From NCBI RefSeq assembly GCF_000346485.2, contig NZ_KQ976354.1:5042436-5106435 (forward strand): 64,000 bases of DNA, given 5' to 3'. Positions within the stretch are counted from its first letter, which is position 1. Every line of letters starts with the position of its first letter. Under the pieces are notes generated by a model. The model was given only the letters and a program-made list of their open reading frames with translations. It searched no databases and had not been told where the DNA came from. Positions 25,273-34,543 of this stretch are shown here, one piece after another. The position numbers and the translations under genes were made by a program. The DNA is from Scytonema hofmannii PCC 7110. Its GTDB lineage: Bacteria; Cyanobacteriota; Cyanobacteriia; Cyanobacteriales; Nostocaceae.

Positions 25273-28200
25273 CTACGGAGTCTCAATTCCATCACACAGA
25301 CGGCGATCGCTGGAGTTGACATGGGGATTATTTTTCAGATAGTCGCTTACCCAATTGCAACCATCAACCAGTAGCTGATTTGACTCCAAGCTCAAATTCC
25401 ACAGAATTAATTTTCCGGCGTTGTCACCTGAGGCAAGGTGAGTACCATCTGGGCTAAAATTAAGGCTCCAGACGGAATCATCGTGTCCAAGATAGGTTTT
25501 CAGTTCCTTTAGCTCAAGACTCCAGAGTTTAACAGTCTTATCCTTACTGGAAGTAGCAATTGTTTTGCCATCAGGGCTAAATCTGACACGAAAGACTCCA
25601 GCATTATGCCCTGCGATCCTTTTAATTAATTGACCTTCTCTTGTCCAAAGTTTAACAGTTTTATCCTCACTGGCAGTAGCAATCATCTTGCCATCAGGAC
25701 TGAAACTGACACTATGAACTCCATCCAGATGCCCCTTAAGGATTGTGATGAGTTTACCTTCTGTTGTCCAAAGTTTGACAGTTTTGTCCCAACCTGCGGT
25801 GGCAATAGTTTTGCCATCAGGGCTAAAACTGACGCTATTCACCCCTTCCCCATCTTCATCTTCATTTTTTTTATGTGCCGTTAAGGTTTGGAGTGTAAAG
25901 CCATTCAAGTTACAGATTATAACAGTACCGTCGTGACTGGCAGTAGCAAAAGTTTTGCCATCCGGGGTAAAGCTCACTTGCCAGATCCATTTTTGATTGT
26001 GCGCCTTGAAAGCTTTGATTTTTTCTCCCAGACGATTCCAAAGTATCACATGACCATCAGCAGTAGCAGTAGCAATAATTTGTGCATTAGGGCTAAAATT
26101 AACGTGAGTAAACCATGTGTCATCGCTAGTGTCATCCAATTCAAGAGTTTTGATTAATTCACCATCGCGCCGCCAAAGTTTGACAGTTTTGTCCTGACTA
26201 GCAGTGGCATATTCGGAGCCATCAGGGCTAAAACTGATGCTATAAATCGCACCATTATGCACCTGTTGAATTTGATGTTTCTTCCCTTTGAATTGCCAAA
26301 GTTTGGCAGTGCCATCCTTGCTAGCAGTGGCGATGATTTTGCTGTCAGGGCTGAAACTGACGCTCCAGATCCAATCTTTATGTCCCTTCAAGGTTTGGAG
26401 TTGGGAACCTGATTCGCTCCAAATTTTGATGGTTTGGTCAGTACCGACGGTAGCCATTTTCTGACCATTAGGACTGAAGCTAACGCTAGTTGCTTCTTTA
26501 TGAGCATTTAAGGTTCTGATTACCTTTCCCTCAATGCTCAAGAGTTTCACAGTTCCATCCCGACTAGCAGTAGCAATTTTTTGACCATCACGGCTGAAAC
26601 TCACACTCCAAACCCAATCCTTATGTCCAGCAAAAGTTCGCAGTAATTGCCCATCTTGCCTCCAGAGTTTGACTGTGTAATCTTGACTGGCGGTGGCAAG
26701 AGTATGACCATCAGGACTGAAACTTAGGTTCAAAATCGACTTTTCATGTCCCTTGAAGGTTGTGATTAATTGACCATCAATTGTCCAAAGTTTGATATAT
26801 CCCTTGGCGTCAGCACTAGCAATTGTCTTTCCGTCAGGGCTAAACCTCACACTATTAACCTTTGTATTATGCCCGGTGAAGGTAGTTATTAATTTACCGT
26901 CAGTTGTCCAAAGTTTAACAGTTTCGTCCCAACTAGCTGTGGCAATTACCCGATCTGTTGGGCTAAATCTGACGCTTCGTACTGAATCTTGATGTCCTGA
27001 AAGGGTTTTGATGTCTTTTCCATCCAGACTCCAGAGTTTAACGGTTTTGTCTTTACTGGCAGTGGTCATCATATTACCAAGCGGGCTAAAACTCACGTCT
27101 GTAACTTCATCTGTATGCTTTTCCAATCGATTGCGTTCTGTTACGTTATAAAGTGCCTCCTGTAATAAAATATTAACCTGCTTTTGGAGATCAGCTTTTT
27201 CCTGAGGTTGATGAAATGCCGGGAACAAAGGTGTTTTATTCAGTTTTTTAAATGCCTTCAAACTTTGTATGAGCGCCTCAAAATCTTGAGATGATGTTAA
27301 AAGTGCTTGGCTTGATACACTTATAGCTTTGATTTCGTTCAAACGTGCATTCTGCCATTGCCACCATGCTACAAGAGCGAGTATCAAAGTGACTACCAAA
27401 CCACCAGTGAGTCCTGACATAATAAGTTGCTGGCTGCGTTTGTTTTGGCGTAGTTCCTGTTGCTGACGTGTAATGCTAGCGGTAATAAAATTCTGCTCAG
27501 ATTGTGTGAGTTGTTCTCCCCGTTGCTTGTACCATTCTTGTGCTACAGCCAGCCGAGTTCCTTGCAATAATGCTTCTACTTGGTGCTTCTTATCCAGCCC
27601 CAGCCATTCTTGCACGTCTGGCTTTAATCTTTCTTGCCAAATGCGAAACTCACGGTTAGCTTTGATCCACTCCCGCAAGGTTCCCCATTCCCGAATCAAT
27701 GCTTCATGGACAATTTCTACTGTTTCTATTTTCTCAGTTTCATCCCACCCAGTCACCACTAAACGTGCATCCGCCAAGCGTTTGACTAAACCCCAATTTT
27801 CTTCCCCCACCTCGTGGTGAGTGGCTACACGCCTAGTATCCTCTGTTCCTTCCCCTGGACGCACTAACTGAATAAATACCCTTTGTGCTTTTTCTTTATC
27901 CGTTTCAGATAACGGGTTCAATACATCATCTGCATAGTTAGCCAAAGCTTTCTCTAAACCACCAATTTCTTCATAAGCCTCATGGGTCAGATACCAATTC
28001 TTCTGTTTAGACCATAACTGTGTCAGAGCAAATTCAAGCATTGGTAAACGACCAAGTTGATTCCCAAGGTCATTAATTAATCTACTAGTTAACCCCGACT
28101 CTAACTCCACCTTCATTTTTGCTGCAGGCTTTTTGATCGCATCTCGTAATTCTTCGGAGTTCATCGGGGTCAGTAAAAATGGTGCATATCGCTGCAAAGC

Positions 28201-29940
28201 CTCACCAAAAGGTTGATAATCGAGCGCATTTCTCAGAAAATCCGCTCGTAGCGTTAGCACCAACGTAAACCTTCTCCCAAATTGTACAGCATACAACAAC
28301 GCATCTAAAAAAGGTTGGCTCTCTGCTTCTGTTGCTAGAGTGTAAAGTTCTTCAAACTGGTCAGCCACCAAAACTAAACGCTGATATCCTAAAGAATTAA
28401 CAATATTTTTAATATAATGGTATAAAATTGTATTATCTAACTCTAGGTCTTTCTTTAAATTGATTTCCATCGGAGAGCGAGCATTTTCTCCTACATCCTC
28501 TTGCTGCTGTCTTACCAAGGACTGACAAAGAGGATTCAACGCTGCAGCCAAAGCATCAAAAGGATTCTTCCCTGGACGAAAACTGACTATCTCTACATTA
28601 AGAGTAGCTTGTAAACGCGGAATTAACCCTGCAAACACCAAAGACGACTTCCCACTCCCGGAACCACCAATAACAGGAACGACGGGGTTGCTGTTGACTG
28701 CTTCCACAAGAGAAGCAATAAACTTCTCCCTACCAAAAAAGAAATCTGCATTTTCCTGACGAAACGCAGATAAACCCTGATAAGGACAATCAGGAAGTTC
28801 CCCAGACAGTCCTCCCAAATCTTCCCAACTTGGTGGAGGCTCTGTTGTGTTTTGACAGATAACTGGCAACCAACTGACTCCTGGTAGCTGCTTTGCAATA
28901 TCTCGATCGTCTGCAAGTTCTTGCAACTTATCTCTTGCTTGTCGAACTGAATTAAATAAAGATTCACCTTGGGAAAAAGAATTTAAAAAATATTGGAGAA
29001 ACTTTTGTGCTAATTTATCCGGTACTTCTTCGCGCCAGACAATGATGTAGGGAAGATTTAAAGAAGCTAATTGCCTTGCTAAACCCAGACCATCACAAGA
29101 ATTGAAAATGGCTAATTTTAAACCTTTGTTAATTGCTGCTTTTAGTGTGTTTTTGATTTCTACCAAACTTAAACTATCATTGCGATTAATATTTATGACA
29201 CCTGTTTGACCATCATTTTTAGTTTCGCTGTGACCAGCAAAAAACAAAATGTCGCAAGGTTCTTCCCAGAGGGCGTTAAAGTCTGAACGATTTGGTTCCG
29301 TAAGAACTATTAATTCTGCGGCTCGTTTCTTCAATTTTTCAAGCAATTCTTTATCTGGGCTGGTATCAATATTTGTACTATCTCCAAAAATACTAATAAT
29401 CTTAGCTCTTCTAATTTTACCAGCAGTAAATGATTCTTCAGATGCAGTAGTATTTGCAACAGAAGAGTAAAAACAAACAGCCGCTTCATAGGAGAACTTT
29501 TGAGCAAAAAAATTCCATTCCTGCCAGGGTAGTCGATGTAAGATGTCCTTGGTTGCTAGGGATGCAATTTTCTCAGTGTGGATAACCAAACGAATTTCTG
29601 GCTGGGGATCTTGTGGCAATACTTGTTCTAATTTTAACTGAATAGAGCGAAGCCACTGATGAAGTTGATTGCGTAAATACACAGATGAATCATAACAATC
29701 TGTTTTGGATAGATTCGTGACTTGGTTATCTTTAAAACGACCTCTGGAATGGTTCAGTAACAAGTAGTATTGTTTTTTCCAACGTTCATAAAAACTTGGA
29801 ATTTTCGCATCTGGAGGTAATTGCACTTCTAGTTGTGTGATGTTACGCTGTGCGTTTGCCACCGTCACCTTAAGATTGATATTACTAAACCCGTGCTCAA
29901 AGTTCCCATCATCAAACTCCAAGTTTACCCATATTTCCAT
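25273..29940 (-). CDS. CHAT protease-STAND NTPase-WD40 protein
   Basis: A 1555-residue protein. Residues 1-~160 are an N-terminal domain shared with the proteins at 11409-13778 and 40585-42909. The CHAT protease follows (His237 in FFAGHS, Cys282 in FNSCDGLG). A STAND NTPase comes next (CPYQGLSAFRQENADFFFGR; Walker A GGSGSGKSS, 425-433; Walker B LVLVADQFEELY). One transmembrane helix lies near residue 850 (SGLTGGLVVTLILALVAWW). Fourteen WD40 repeats then run to the C-terminus, closed by the tail GCNWVSDYLKNNPHV. Such STAND proteins are expected to oligomerise on ligand sensing by the propeller and switch on the protease. It is divergent from a sigma-like/DUF1822 pair with 275 bp between starts, which suggests a functional link. 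Target proteins are unknown. Confidence 0.92.
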   Translation of the reverse strand: MEIWVNLEFDDGNFEHGFSNINLKVTVANAQRNITQLEVQLPPDAKIPSFYERWKKQYYLLLNHSRGRFKDNQVTNLSKTDCYDSSVYLRNQLHQWLRSIQLKLEQVLPQDPQPEIRLVIHTEKIASLATKDILHRLPWQEWNFFAQKFSYEAAVCFYSSVANTTASEESFTAGKIRRAKIISIFGDSTNIDTSPDKELLEKLKKRAAELIVLTEPNRSDFNALWEEPCDILFFAGHSETKNDGQTGVININRNDSLSLVEIKNTLKAAINKGLKLAIFNSCDGLGLARQLASLNLPYIIVWREEVPDKLAQKFLQYFLNSFSQGESLFNSVRQARDKLQELADDRDIAKQLPGVSWLPVICQNTTEPPPSWEDLGGLSGELPDCPYQGLSAFRQENADFFFGREKFIASLVEAVNSNPVVPVIGGSGSGKSSLVFAGLIPRLQATLNVEIVSFRPGKNPFDALAAALNPLCQSLVRQQQEDVGENARSPMEINLKKDLELDNTILYHYIKNIVNSLGYQRLVLVADQFEELYTLATEAESQPFLDALLYAVQFGRRFTLVLTLRADFLRNALDYQPFGEALQRYAPFLLTPMNSEELRDAIKKPAAKMKVELESGLTSRLINDLGNQLGRLPMLEFALTQLWSKQKNWYLTHEAYEEIGGLEKALANYADDVLNPLSETDKEKAQRVFIQLVRPGEGTEDTRRVATHHEVGEENWGLVKRLADARLVVTGWDETEKIETVEIVHEALIREWGTLREWIKANREFRIWQERLKPDVQEWLGLDKKHQVEALLQGTRLAVAQEWYKQRGEQLTQSEQNFITASITRQQQELRQNKRSQQLIMSGLTGGLVVTLILALVAWWQWQNARLNEIKAISVSSQALLTSSQDFEALIQSLKAFKKLNKTPLFPAFHQPQEKADLQKQVNILLQEALYNVTERNRLEKHTDEVTDVSFSPLGNMMTTASKDKTVKLWSLDGKDIKTLSGHQDSVRSVRFSPTDRVIATASWDETVKLWTTDGKLITTFTGHNTKVNSVRFSPDGKTIASADAKGYIKLWTIDGQLITTFKGHEKSILNLSFSPDGHTLATASQDYTVKLWRQDGQLLRTFAGHKDWVWSVSFSRDGQKIATASRDGTVKLLSIEGKVIRTLNAHKEATSVSFSPNGQKMATVGTDQTIKIWSESGSQLQTLKGHKDWIWSVSFSPDSKIIATASKDGTAKLWQFKGKKHQIQQVHNGAIYSISFSPDGSEYATASQDKTVKLWRRDGELIKTLELDDTSDDTWFTHVNFSPNAQIIATATADGHVILWNRLGEKIKAFKAHNQKWIWQVSFTPDGKTFATASHDGTVIICNLNGFTLQTLTAHKKNEDEDGEGVNSVSFSPDGKTIATAGWDKTVKLWTTEGKLITILKGHLDGVHSVSFSPDGKMIATASEDKTVKLWTREGQLIKRIAGHNAGVFRVRFSPDGKTIATSSKDKTVKLWSLELKELKTYLGHDDSVWSLNFSPDGTHLASGDNAGKLILWNLSLESNQLLVDGCNWVSDYLKNNPHVNSSDRRLCDGIETP

Positions 29941-30215
29941 AAACCACTACTACCCATCACCATTTTTATTTAATAGTTTCAAGCAAACGCAACTTATGCG
30001 GTTTTCAAGAAGAATTGCAACAAAACTTTAAGAATTTATTACGTCCTGCTAGGGAGACATAATTTTTAGTATATTTTTACTACCTGCGCTCATCGGTTTT
30101 TGCAACACAACAGCCAACAGCATCTGTATAAGTTCAAAAAACCGAAACATATATATATTATGTAGTTCTCCAGAACATTGATAAAAATGGTCTCTGGTGA
30201 ATAGCTTCGCTGTTA

Positions 30216-31742
30216 ATGTCACATTTGATGAGAAGCAAGGTAACTTTAAAAACTATGATGGCTCCGTCAAGATACTGGACAATGGAGATAATTGATTCTC
30301 CTATAGTACATAACAATCGGCTAAAAGGAGGCTACAAAGCCAGGTCAATCCTCCCTGCACAGGAGTTTTTTAGGATACATTTTCCCAAATTAGCCAATCA
30401 ACCCACATTATCGACAGAAGAAAGCAGACACATTCAAGCTATTGTGTGGAAACTTTTTCACTCAGCTTCCAATATCCGCGATCGCGCCCTTGCTGGACTT
30501 TGTTTGAGATGCTACGTATCTCAGAAAATTCTCATCACCTGTAAAAAAATCCCTCACACCTGTCAACCTGAAGTTGGGAAGCCTTTCAGCTATATCGATC
30601 TGCTTCCATTCGTTTTAAATGATGATGGTAGAGAACTAGTAATTTTGGATAGTCAGACTCAACTTATCTTGAATCAAGATGACACAACTCGACCAATAGC
30701 TCAAGGAGGAGAATTTTTTAGCGTTGAAATTTTGCGAAGATTTAATCCAAACTTAAATTCTAGTGAAAGCTTAGATAATTGGATTTGGAGACTAACGCAA
30801 CAAAATCAAAATTTAAAATCATTTTTATGGGAATTCGGAGTGCGGACTCCCAGTGACTGGGCGCTACTATGTAAACATATTCCCCGTTCCCTGGAACCGC
30901 GTCTTCAAAAAGGAGACCGTGAAATTGTAGAGGTCTTTCATGCAGTCTATCGTCGAGACAGACGTAACTCAGACAAAAAAGGACGTTGTTCTGAACCAAC
31001 ACCAACCCATCTGCAAGAAATGCGGGATTTATTGCACCAACAAAATATTATTGTCAGTTCTTCGAGAGAACTCATTTGTCATTTCAAAAGAATCGCAGAA
31101 ATCTTACGACAGGATACCCTTTACAGGAGGACAGGTAGTCCTAAAACTATTCCTTTAGAGATATATGATAACTCAACTAATCATTATGCCCTCAATCTAG
31201 AATTAGACTATCATGACCCCGATATAGAGGAGATGGAAATAGACCAATTACAAGAGAATTGTCATGTCTTATTTGAACAGATTTTATATGAAGCAATAGT
31301 GGAAGTTATTGCCCAACACATTGAATATTTGGCAAAAAGTAAAGGATATAAAAATTTTGCTCAACGATTCTATGAAGGGTTACAACTTTACTACCAAGAG
31401 AATAAGACTTTAGGAGAAATTGGTAAATTGTGGGAGATCCCTTGGTCTAAAGTCAGACGTATCTTTATCTTAGAAGACCTTATGAGGAAGGTTCAATATC
31501 GAACAGAAGAAAAATTTCTTGACACAATTTTCAAAACATCTACAGTATTTCTATCCACCACAATTTCTAACGATCCAGAACGTCTAAAAAATGTTGCTGA
31601 ATCAATTAGAGATTATGTATTGAAGAAAACATTTAACAATGCATATGCGGAAATCTTAAGCGGAAAAAAACAAGTAAAAAACAGCTTATTTGCTCAAATG
31701 ATACGCCGCTACCTGAATAATTCCCTCAATCACGCAGCATGA
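30216..31742 (+). CDS. Sigma-70-like HTH protein partnered with DUF1822
   Basis: A 508-residue protein (the start is uncertain; ATGs at codons 5, 14, 15 and 23 are alternatives, none with a strong Shine-Dalgarno). The C-terminal third has a region-4-like HTH: QLYYQENKTLGEIGKLWEIP followed by WSKVRRIFIL (~residues 390-419). Earlier parts are helical and unlike group 1 or 2 sigma factors. The gene is 69 bp upstream of a DUF1822 gene, as is the sigma-like gene at 44385-46160. I recognise this arrangement as recurrent in cyanobacteria, but the function is unproven. It probably regulates or accompanies the neighbouring CHAT gene, which is divergent. Confidence 0.55.
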   Translation: MSHLMRSKVTLKTMMAPSRYWTMEIIDSPIVHNNRLKGGYKARSILPAQEFFRIHFPKLANQPTLSTEESRHIQAIVWKLFHSASNIRDRALAGLCLRCYVSQKILITCKKIPHTCQPEVGKPFSYIDLLPFVLNDDGRELVILDSQTQLILNQDDTTRPIAQGGEFFSVEILRRFNPNLNSSESLDNWIWRLTQQNQNLKSFLWEFGVRTPSDWALLCKHIPRSLEPRLQKGDREIVEVFHAVYRRDRRNSDKKGRCSEPTPTHLQEMRDLLHQQNIIVSSSRELICHFKRIAEILRQDTLYRRTGSPKTIPLEIYDNSTNHYALNLELDYHDPDIEEMEIDQLQENCHVLFEQILYEAIVEVIAQHIEYLAKSKGYKNFAQRFYEGLQLYYQENKTLGEIGKLWEIPWSKVRRIFILEDLMRKVQYRTEEKFLDTIFKTSTVFLSTTISNDPERLKNVAESIRDYVLKKTFNNAYAEILSGKKQVKNSLFAQMIRRYLNNSLNHAA

Positions 31743-31810
31743 TTAAATTTTTTTATCAGAAAATGCCTACCTTTTTCATCAGAGTCTACTACTACTTGAG
31801 GAGTTAAGAT

Positions 31811-32935
31811 ATGGTTAACGGTTCTGTTTATTCACAAAACAGGAGATGGAAATTGCCACCAGAAGTTATTTACTTGGAAACAGAACATTTTGAGTCAGCT
31901 AAAGAAATTAGCGACCAAAACTTAAATGAAGCACACCAGTGGAAAATTTATTTAAATGCACTAGCGCTACTTGGTTTTGAAAAATGGCTGAGGGAACGAA
32001 TTCCAGATATCAAAATTAATCGAGATAACTATTCGATATTTCAACCTGACAGTATCAGTGCGATCGCTGATCTTGGTTATCTCAGCTTGGGTGATTTTCA
32101 CCTTTGCTTAATTACTGTAGATAACTTGATTAATGATTTTGTATCTGTACCAGAAGAAGCCATCACTTCACCAAAAACGGCTGCTCATTTTTATATATTG
32201 CTTGAAGTTTTAGAAGAGGAAGAACAATTAAGTATTCACGGCTTTTTGCGTTACGATAAACTCGTTAAATATTGCCAATCAATTAATTTGAACGCCAAGT
32301 CTGACAATTGTTATCAGCTACCGCTTTCTTGGTTTGATCCTGAAGTAAACAATCTATTGTTATACTCACGTTTCTTGTCTCCAACTGCTATTTCTTTACC
32401 ATCAGTAGTTGAAGTCAATAATACAGAGATACAAAATCTTCCTCCGGCGACAAGCATTGCTACTAAAGCACTAGTCAACGTAACCAATTGGTGGCGTGAA
32501 GTTTTTGAAGAAGGTTGGCAATCTAGCAAAAACATTTGGAAGACAGTTGATAGTAACTATGCTTGGGGATATGTAAGAAGCCTATCACTAGCTGATTATT
32601 CTTCTGGAACTAAAAAATTAGATTTTGGACTACTGCTAAATGGTCAATCCGTAGCTTTAGTTGTCAATTTAAAAAGGGTAGAAAATAATGAATTCGATGT
32701 ACTTGTACAAGTTATTCCTTGTTATGAGGAATATCGTGATGAACAATATCTACCGTCTGGTTTAAAGCTGAAAATTACTCTTAATCCCAACACCTCTAAG
32801 TCAGAAAGCCAGGAAGTTACTGCAAGGAAAACTGATAATATCATTCAGTTAGAATTTAGTGAAGCCCCAGGCAAACAATTTCAGATTGAAGTTAGTTTCA
32901 AAAATGCTGTGATTACTGAAGACTTTTTGTTGTAA
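31811..32935 (+). CDS. DUF1822 family protein
   Basis: The start is fixed by GAGGAG about 8 nt before the ATG. The N-terminal half has the DUF1822 pattern, YLNALALLGFEKWLRERIPD, and ILLEVLEEEEQLSIHGFLRY in place of the usual strand. The C-terminal domain (about residues 270-374) is a beta-rich module ending GKQFQIEVSFKNAVITEDFL. The DUF1822 protein at 42930-44375 ends GTQFQVRVTLDGVSVSEDFL, so the two are paralogues over this module. It lies 69 bp after the sigma-like gene and is probably co-transcribed with it. Biochemical role unknown; probably cytoplasmic. Confidence 0.75.
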   Translation: MVNGSVYSQNRRWKLPPEVIYLETEHFESAKEISDQNLNEAHQWKIYLNALALLGFEKWLRERIPDIKINRDNYSIFQPDSISAIADLGYLSLGDFHLCLITVDNLINDFVSVPEEAITSPKTAAHFYILLEVLEEEEQLSIHGFLRYDKLVKYCQSINLNAKSDNCYQLPLSWFDPEVNNLLLYSRFLSPTAISLPSVVEVNNTEIQNLPPATSIATKALVNVTNWWREVFEEGWQSSKNIWKTVDSNYAWGYVRSLSLADYSSGTKKLDFGLLLNGQSVALVVNLKRVENNEFDVLVQVIPCYEEYRDEQYLPSGLKLKITLNPNTSKSESQEVTARKTDNIIQLEFSEAPGKQFQIEVSFKNAVITEDFLL

Positions 32936-33043
32936 ATTTCATCACTGGTGTTTAGCTTAAAGCTGCCTCACTGAAAAGAGACAAAACTTTACACGGTTCC
33001 GATCGCTGCTAAGTTTGTGATTGGAGATGTATCGCTAACTTAT

Positions 33044-33136
33044 AGACATAGGAGTGAAAAACAATGTAGAGACGGGCCATGACCCGTCTTTACAAAGGTT
33101 ATACGCAATGCATAATTAATTTCCACGCCTATGTCT
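33044..33136. mobile_element. 93-bp MITE-like palindromic element
   Basis: The ends AGACATAGGAGTG (33044-33056) and CACGCCTATGTCT (33124-33136) are inverted with one mismatch. Inside is a hairpin, GTAGAGACGGG against CCCGTCTTTAC. There is no coding capacity. It lies 2 bp from the end of the lamin-tail relic. A target duplication is not evident. Confidence 0.6.
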
Positions 33137-33138
33137 AA

Positions 33139-33257
33139 TCAAAACATGATTGTCCTGCCTTGCTCTTGAGCATCTTTCTTCGTATAAGAAACACCATCAA
33201 CCTTAATTCCTTGCGAATTCAGAAGCGTGATAATACCACCTTCATTGCCATTTTACT
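33139..33257 (-). pseudogene. Severed 3' end of the DUF2278/lamin-tail gene
   Basis: The minus strand reads NGNEGGIITLLNSQGIKVDG, then VSYTKKDAQEQGRTIMF and stop, the usual last two strands of a lamin-tail domain. The gene at 34544-35533 stops exactly where this should follow (after GTDIQL). The two pieces are separated by the IS607 remnant, so they were once one gene. Confidence 0.75.
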
Positions 33258-33317
33258 TGAAAGCAATAAATCGGAATAAATCGGCTTACAATGGGGTAAA
33301 TTAGACACGCCAGAACA

Positions 33318-33425
33318 ATGTAGTTGACACCAATTGAAGCACAAAAAAGATATGGCTATCACCCTAAAACATTGAGTCGGTGGTCGGATGAGGGACGCAT
33401 TCAATATATATGGAAGATTTTATGA
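33318..33425 (+). pseudogene. IS607 serine recombinase (tnpA), N-terminal fragment
   Basis: After ATG and an in-frame TAG the frame reads LTPIEAQKRYGYHPKTLSRW and then SDEGRIQYIW. This is the MerR-like DNA-binding N-terminus of IS607 TnpA. It stops after about 35 codons, and the serine recombinase catalytic domain is absent. Confidence 0.75.
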
Positions 33426-33548
33426 GCCGGACTGCATTGATGAGCGCTCCTTATAAGACTGACTACGTAAATCTGAAAAAAAATCATACAGACTGATTCA
33501 AATCAATCAGATAGAACGTGTAATAATGAAGAAGCGGAGGTGAAAAAA

Positions 33549-34492
33549 ATGTCTAAGCGCAAACCCAAAAACGTAGCACTCGGCTAGCTTTAACTGTTAA
33601 AAGTAATAGAAAAATTACCGGACAAATTCGGGTCATATATAATCAGGAATTAGAACGGTTTGAGATTTATTTTTTGGTAAATTTTGGAGAATTATCTATT
33701 GACCCAAGGGCTGTTAAGACGGAAATTGGGATCGATAAAGGGTACACTGAGGCCTTTTATGATTCGCGAGGTCAAGTCCATGGTGAAGGATGAGGAGAAC
33801 TGCTTACCCAAAAATCTAATCGCATCACCAAAAAAAATAGAAATCGCTTAAAACTGTTTGCTTTGTCGCAGAATTTAAAAAAGCATGACTCCGTTAAAGC
33901 TGCAAGAATTTTAGAACGGAATTTAACCAGAAAAACAGAGAATAAGCGTTATCGTCAAGACCAAGGTGCAATCGCCTCATTGATTGGTCGAGCTTCTAAA
34001 TCTCTGTTTAGAGAAGGCTTGTTAAAGGTTTATGCAGAGGATTTGACTGAACCTATCAGGAATAAACGTCAGTCCAAAGCCATGTCTCGTAAATTAAATA
34101 GTTGGGTAAAAGGCTATCTACGAGACAGTTTGGAGAAATGGGCTAGTTGGAGCAATTCCACTATTTCAGAGGTCGCTGCTAGCTATACGTCGCAAGTAGA
34201 CTCGGTGACGGGAACCCTTCTAGGGAAACGTCATGGGGACTGCTTTACCAGGTTTAATGGGGTCGTATTGCAGGCCGATCTAAATGCCGCGAAGAATATC
34301 CTTGTTCGCGGACAGGACAAGGAAATCCACCGCTACATGAAAGCGGCGGAAGTTCAAGCTGTATTATTGCGTCGTACCGCGCGATTCTTGCAGGGTTATG
34401 GTCAGAATTTACGGGATGCGGTTGAGTTGGGCTGGCTCGACTCTAAGCATACCAAAAGTCCTGCCTTCAAGAGTTTGGTCAGTGGGAGCTGA
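33549..34492 (+). pseudogene. TnpB of IS607, broken
   Basis: A start with a good Shine-Dalgarno (GGAGG about 8 nt upstream) gives only MSKRKPKNVALG before a stop. The frame then shifts to TRLALTVKSNRKITGQIRV, with a large internal deletion, and continues through RuvC motif I (TEIGIDKGYTEAFYD) to a TGA at about 33791. The remaining 209 codons carry the RuvC Glu (VYAEDLTEPI) and the last Asp (ADLNAAKNIL). The zinc ribbon is degenerate (TSQVDSVTG...HGDCF, missing Cys pairs). The 3' end would normally overlap the guide RNA. It is not functional as a single polypeptide. Confidence 0.8.
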
Positions 34493-34543
34493 CCAACATC
34501 TAGATAGACAGGTAGGAGGCAAGAACACCATTTGCCGTTTTGA

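Noticed and set aside
28623-28967. Minus-strand frame inside the CHAT-STAND-WD40 gene
   Set aside because: It is a shadow of the CHAT-STAND reading frame; an analogous shadow appears in the paralogue at 12382-12642.
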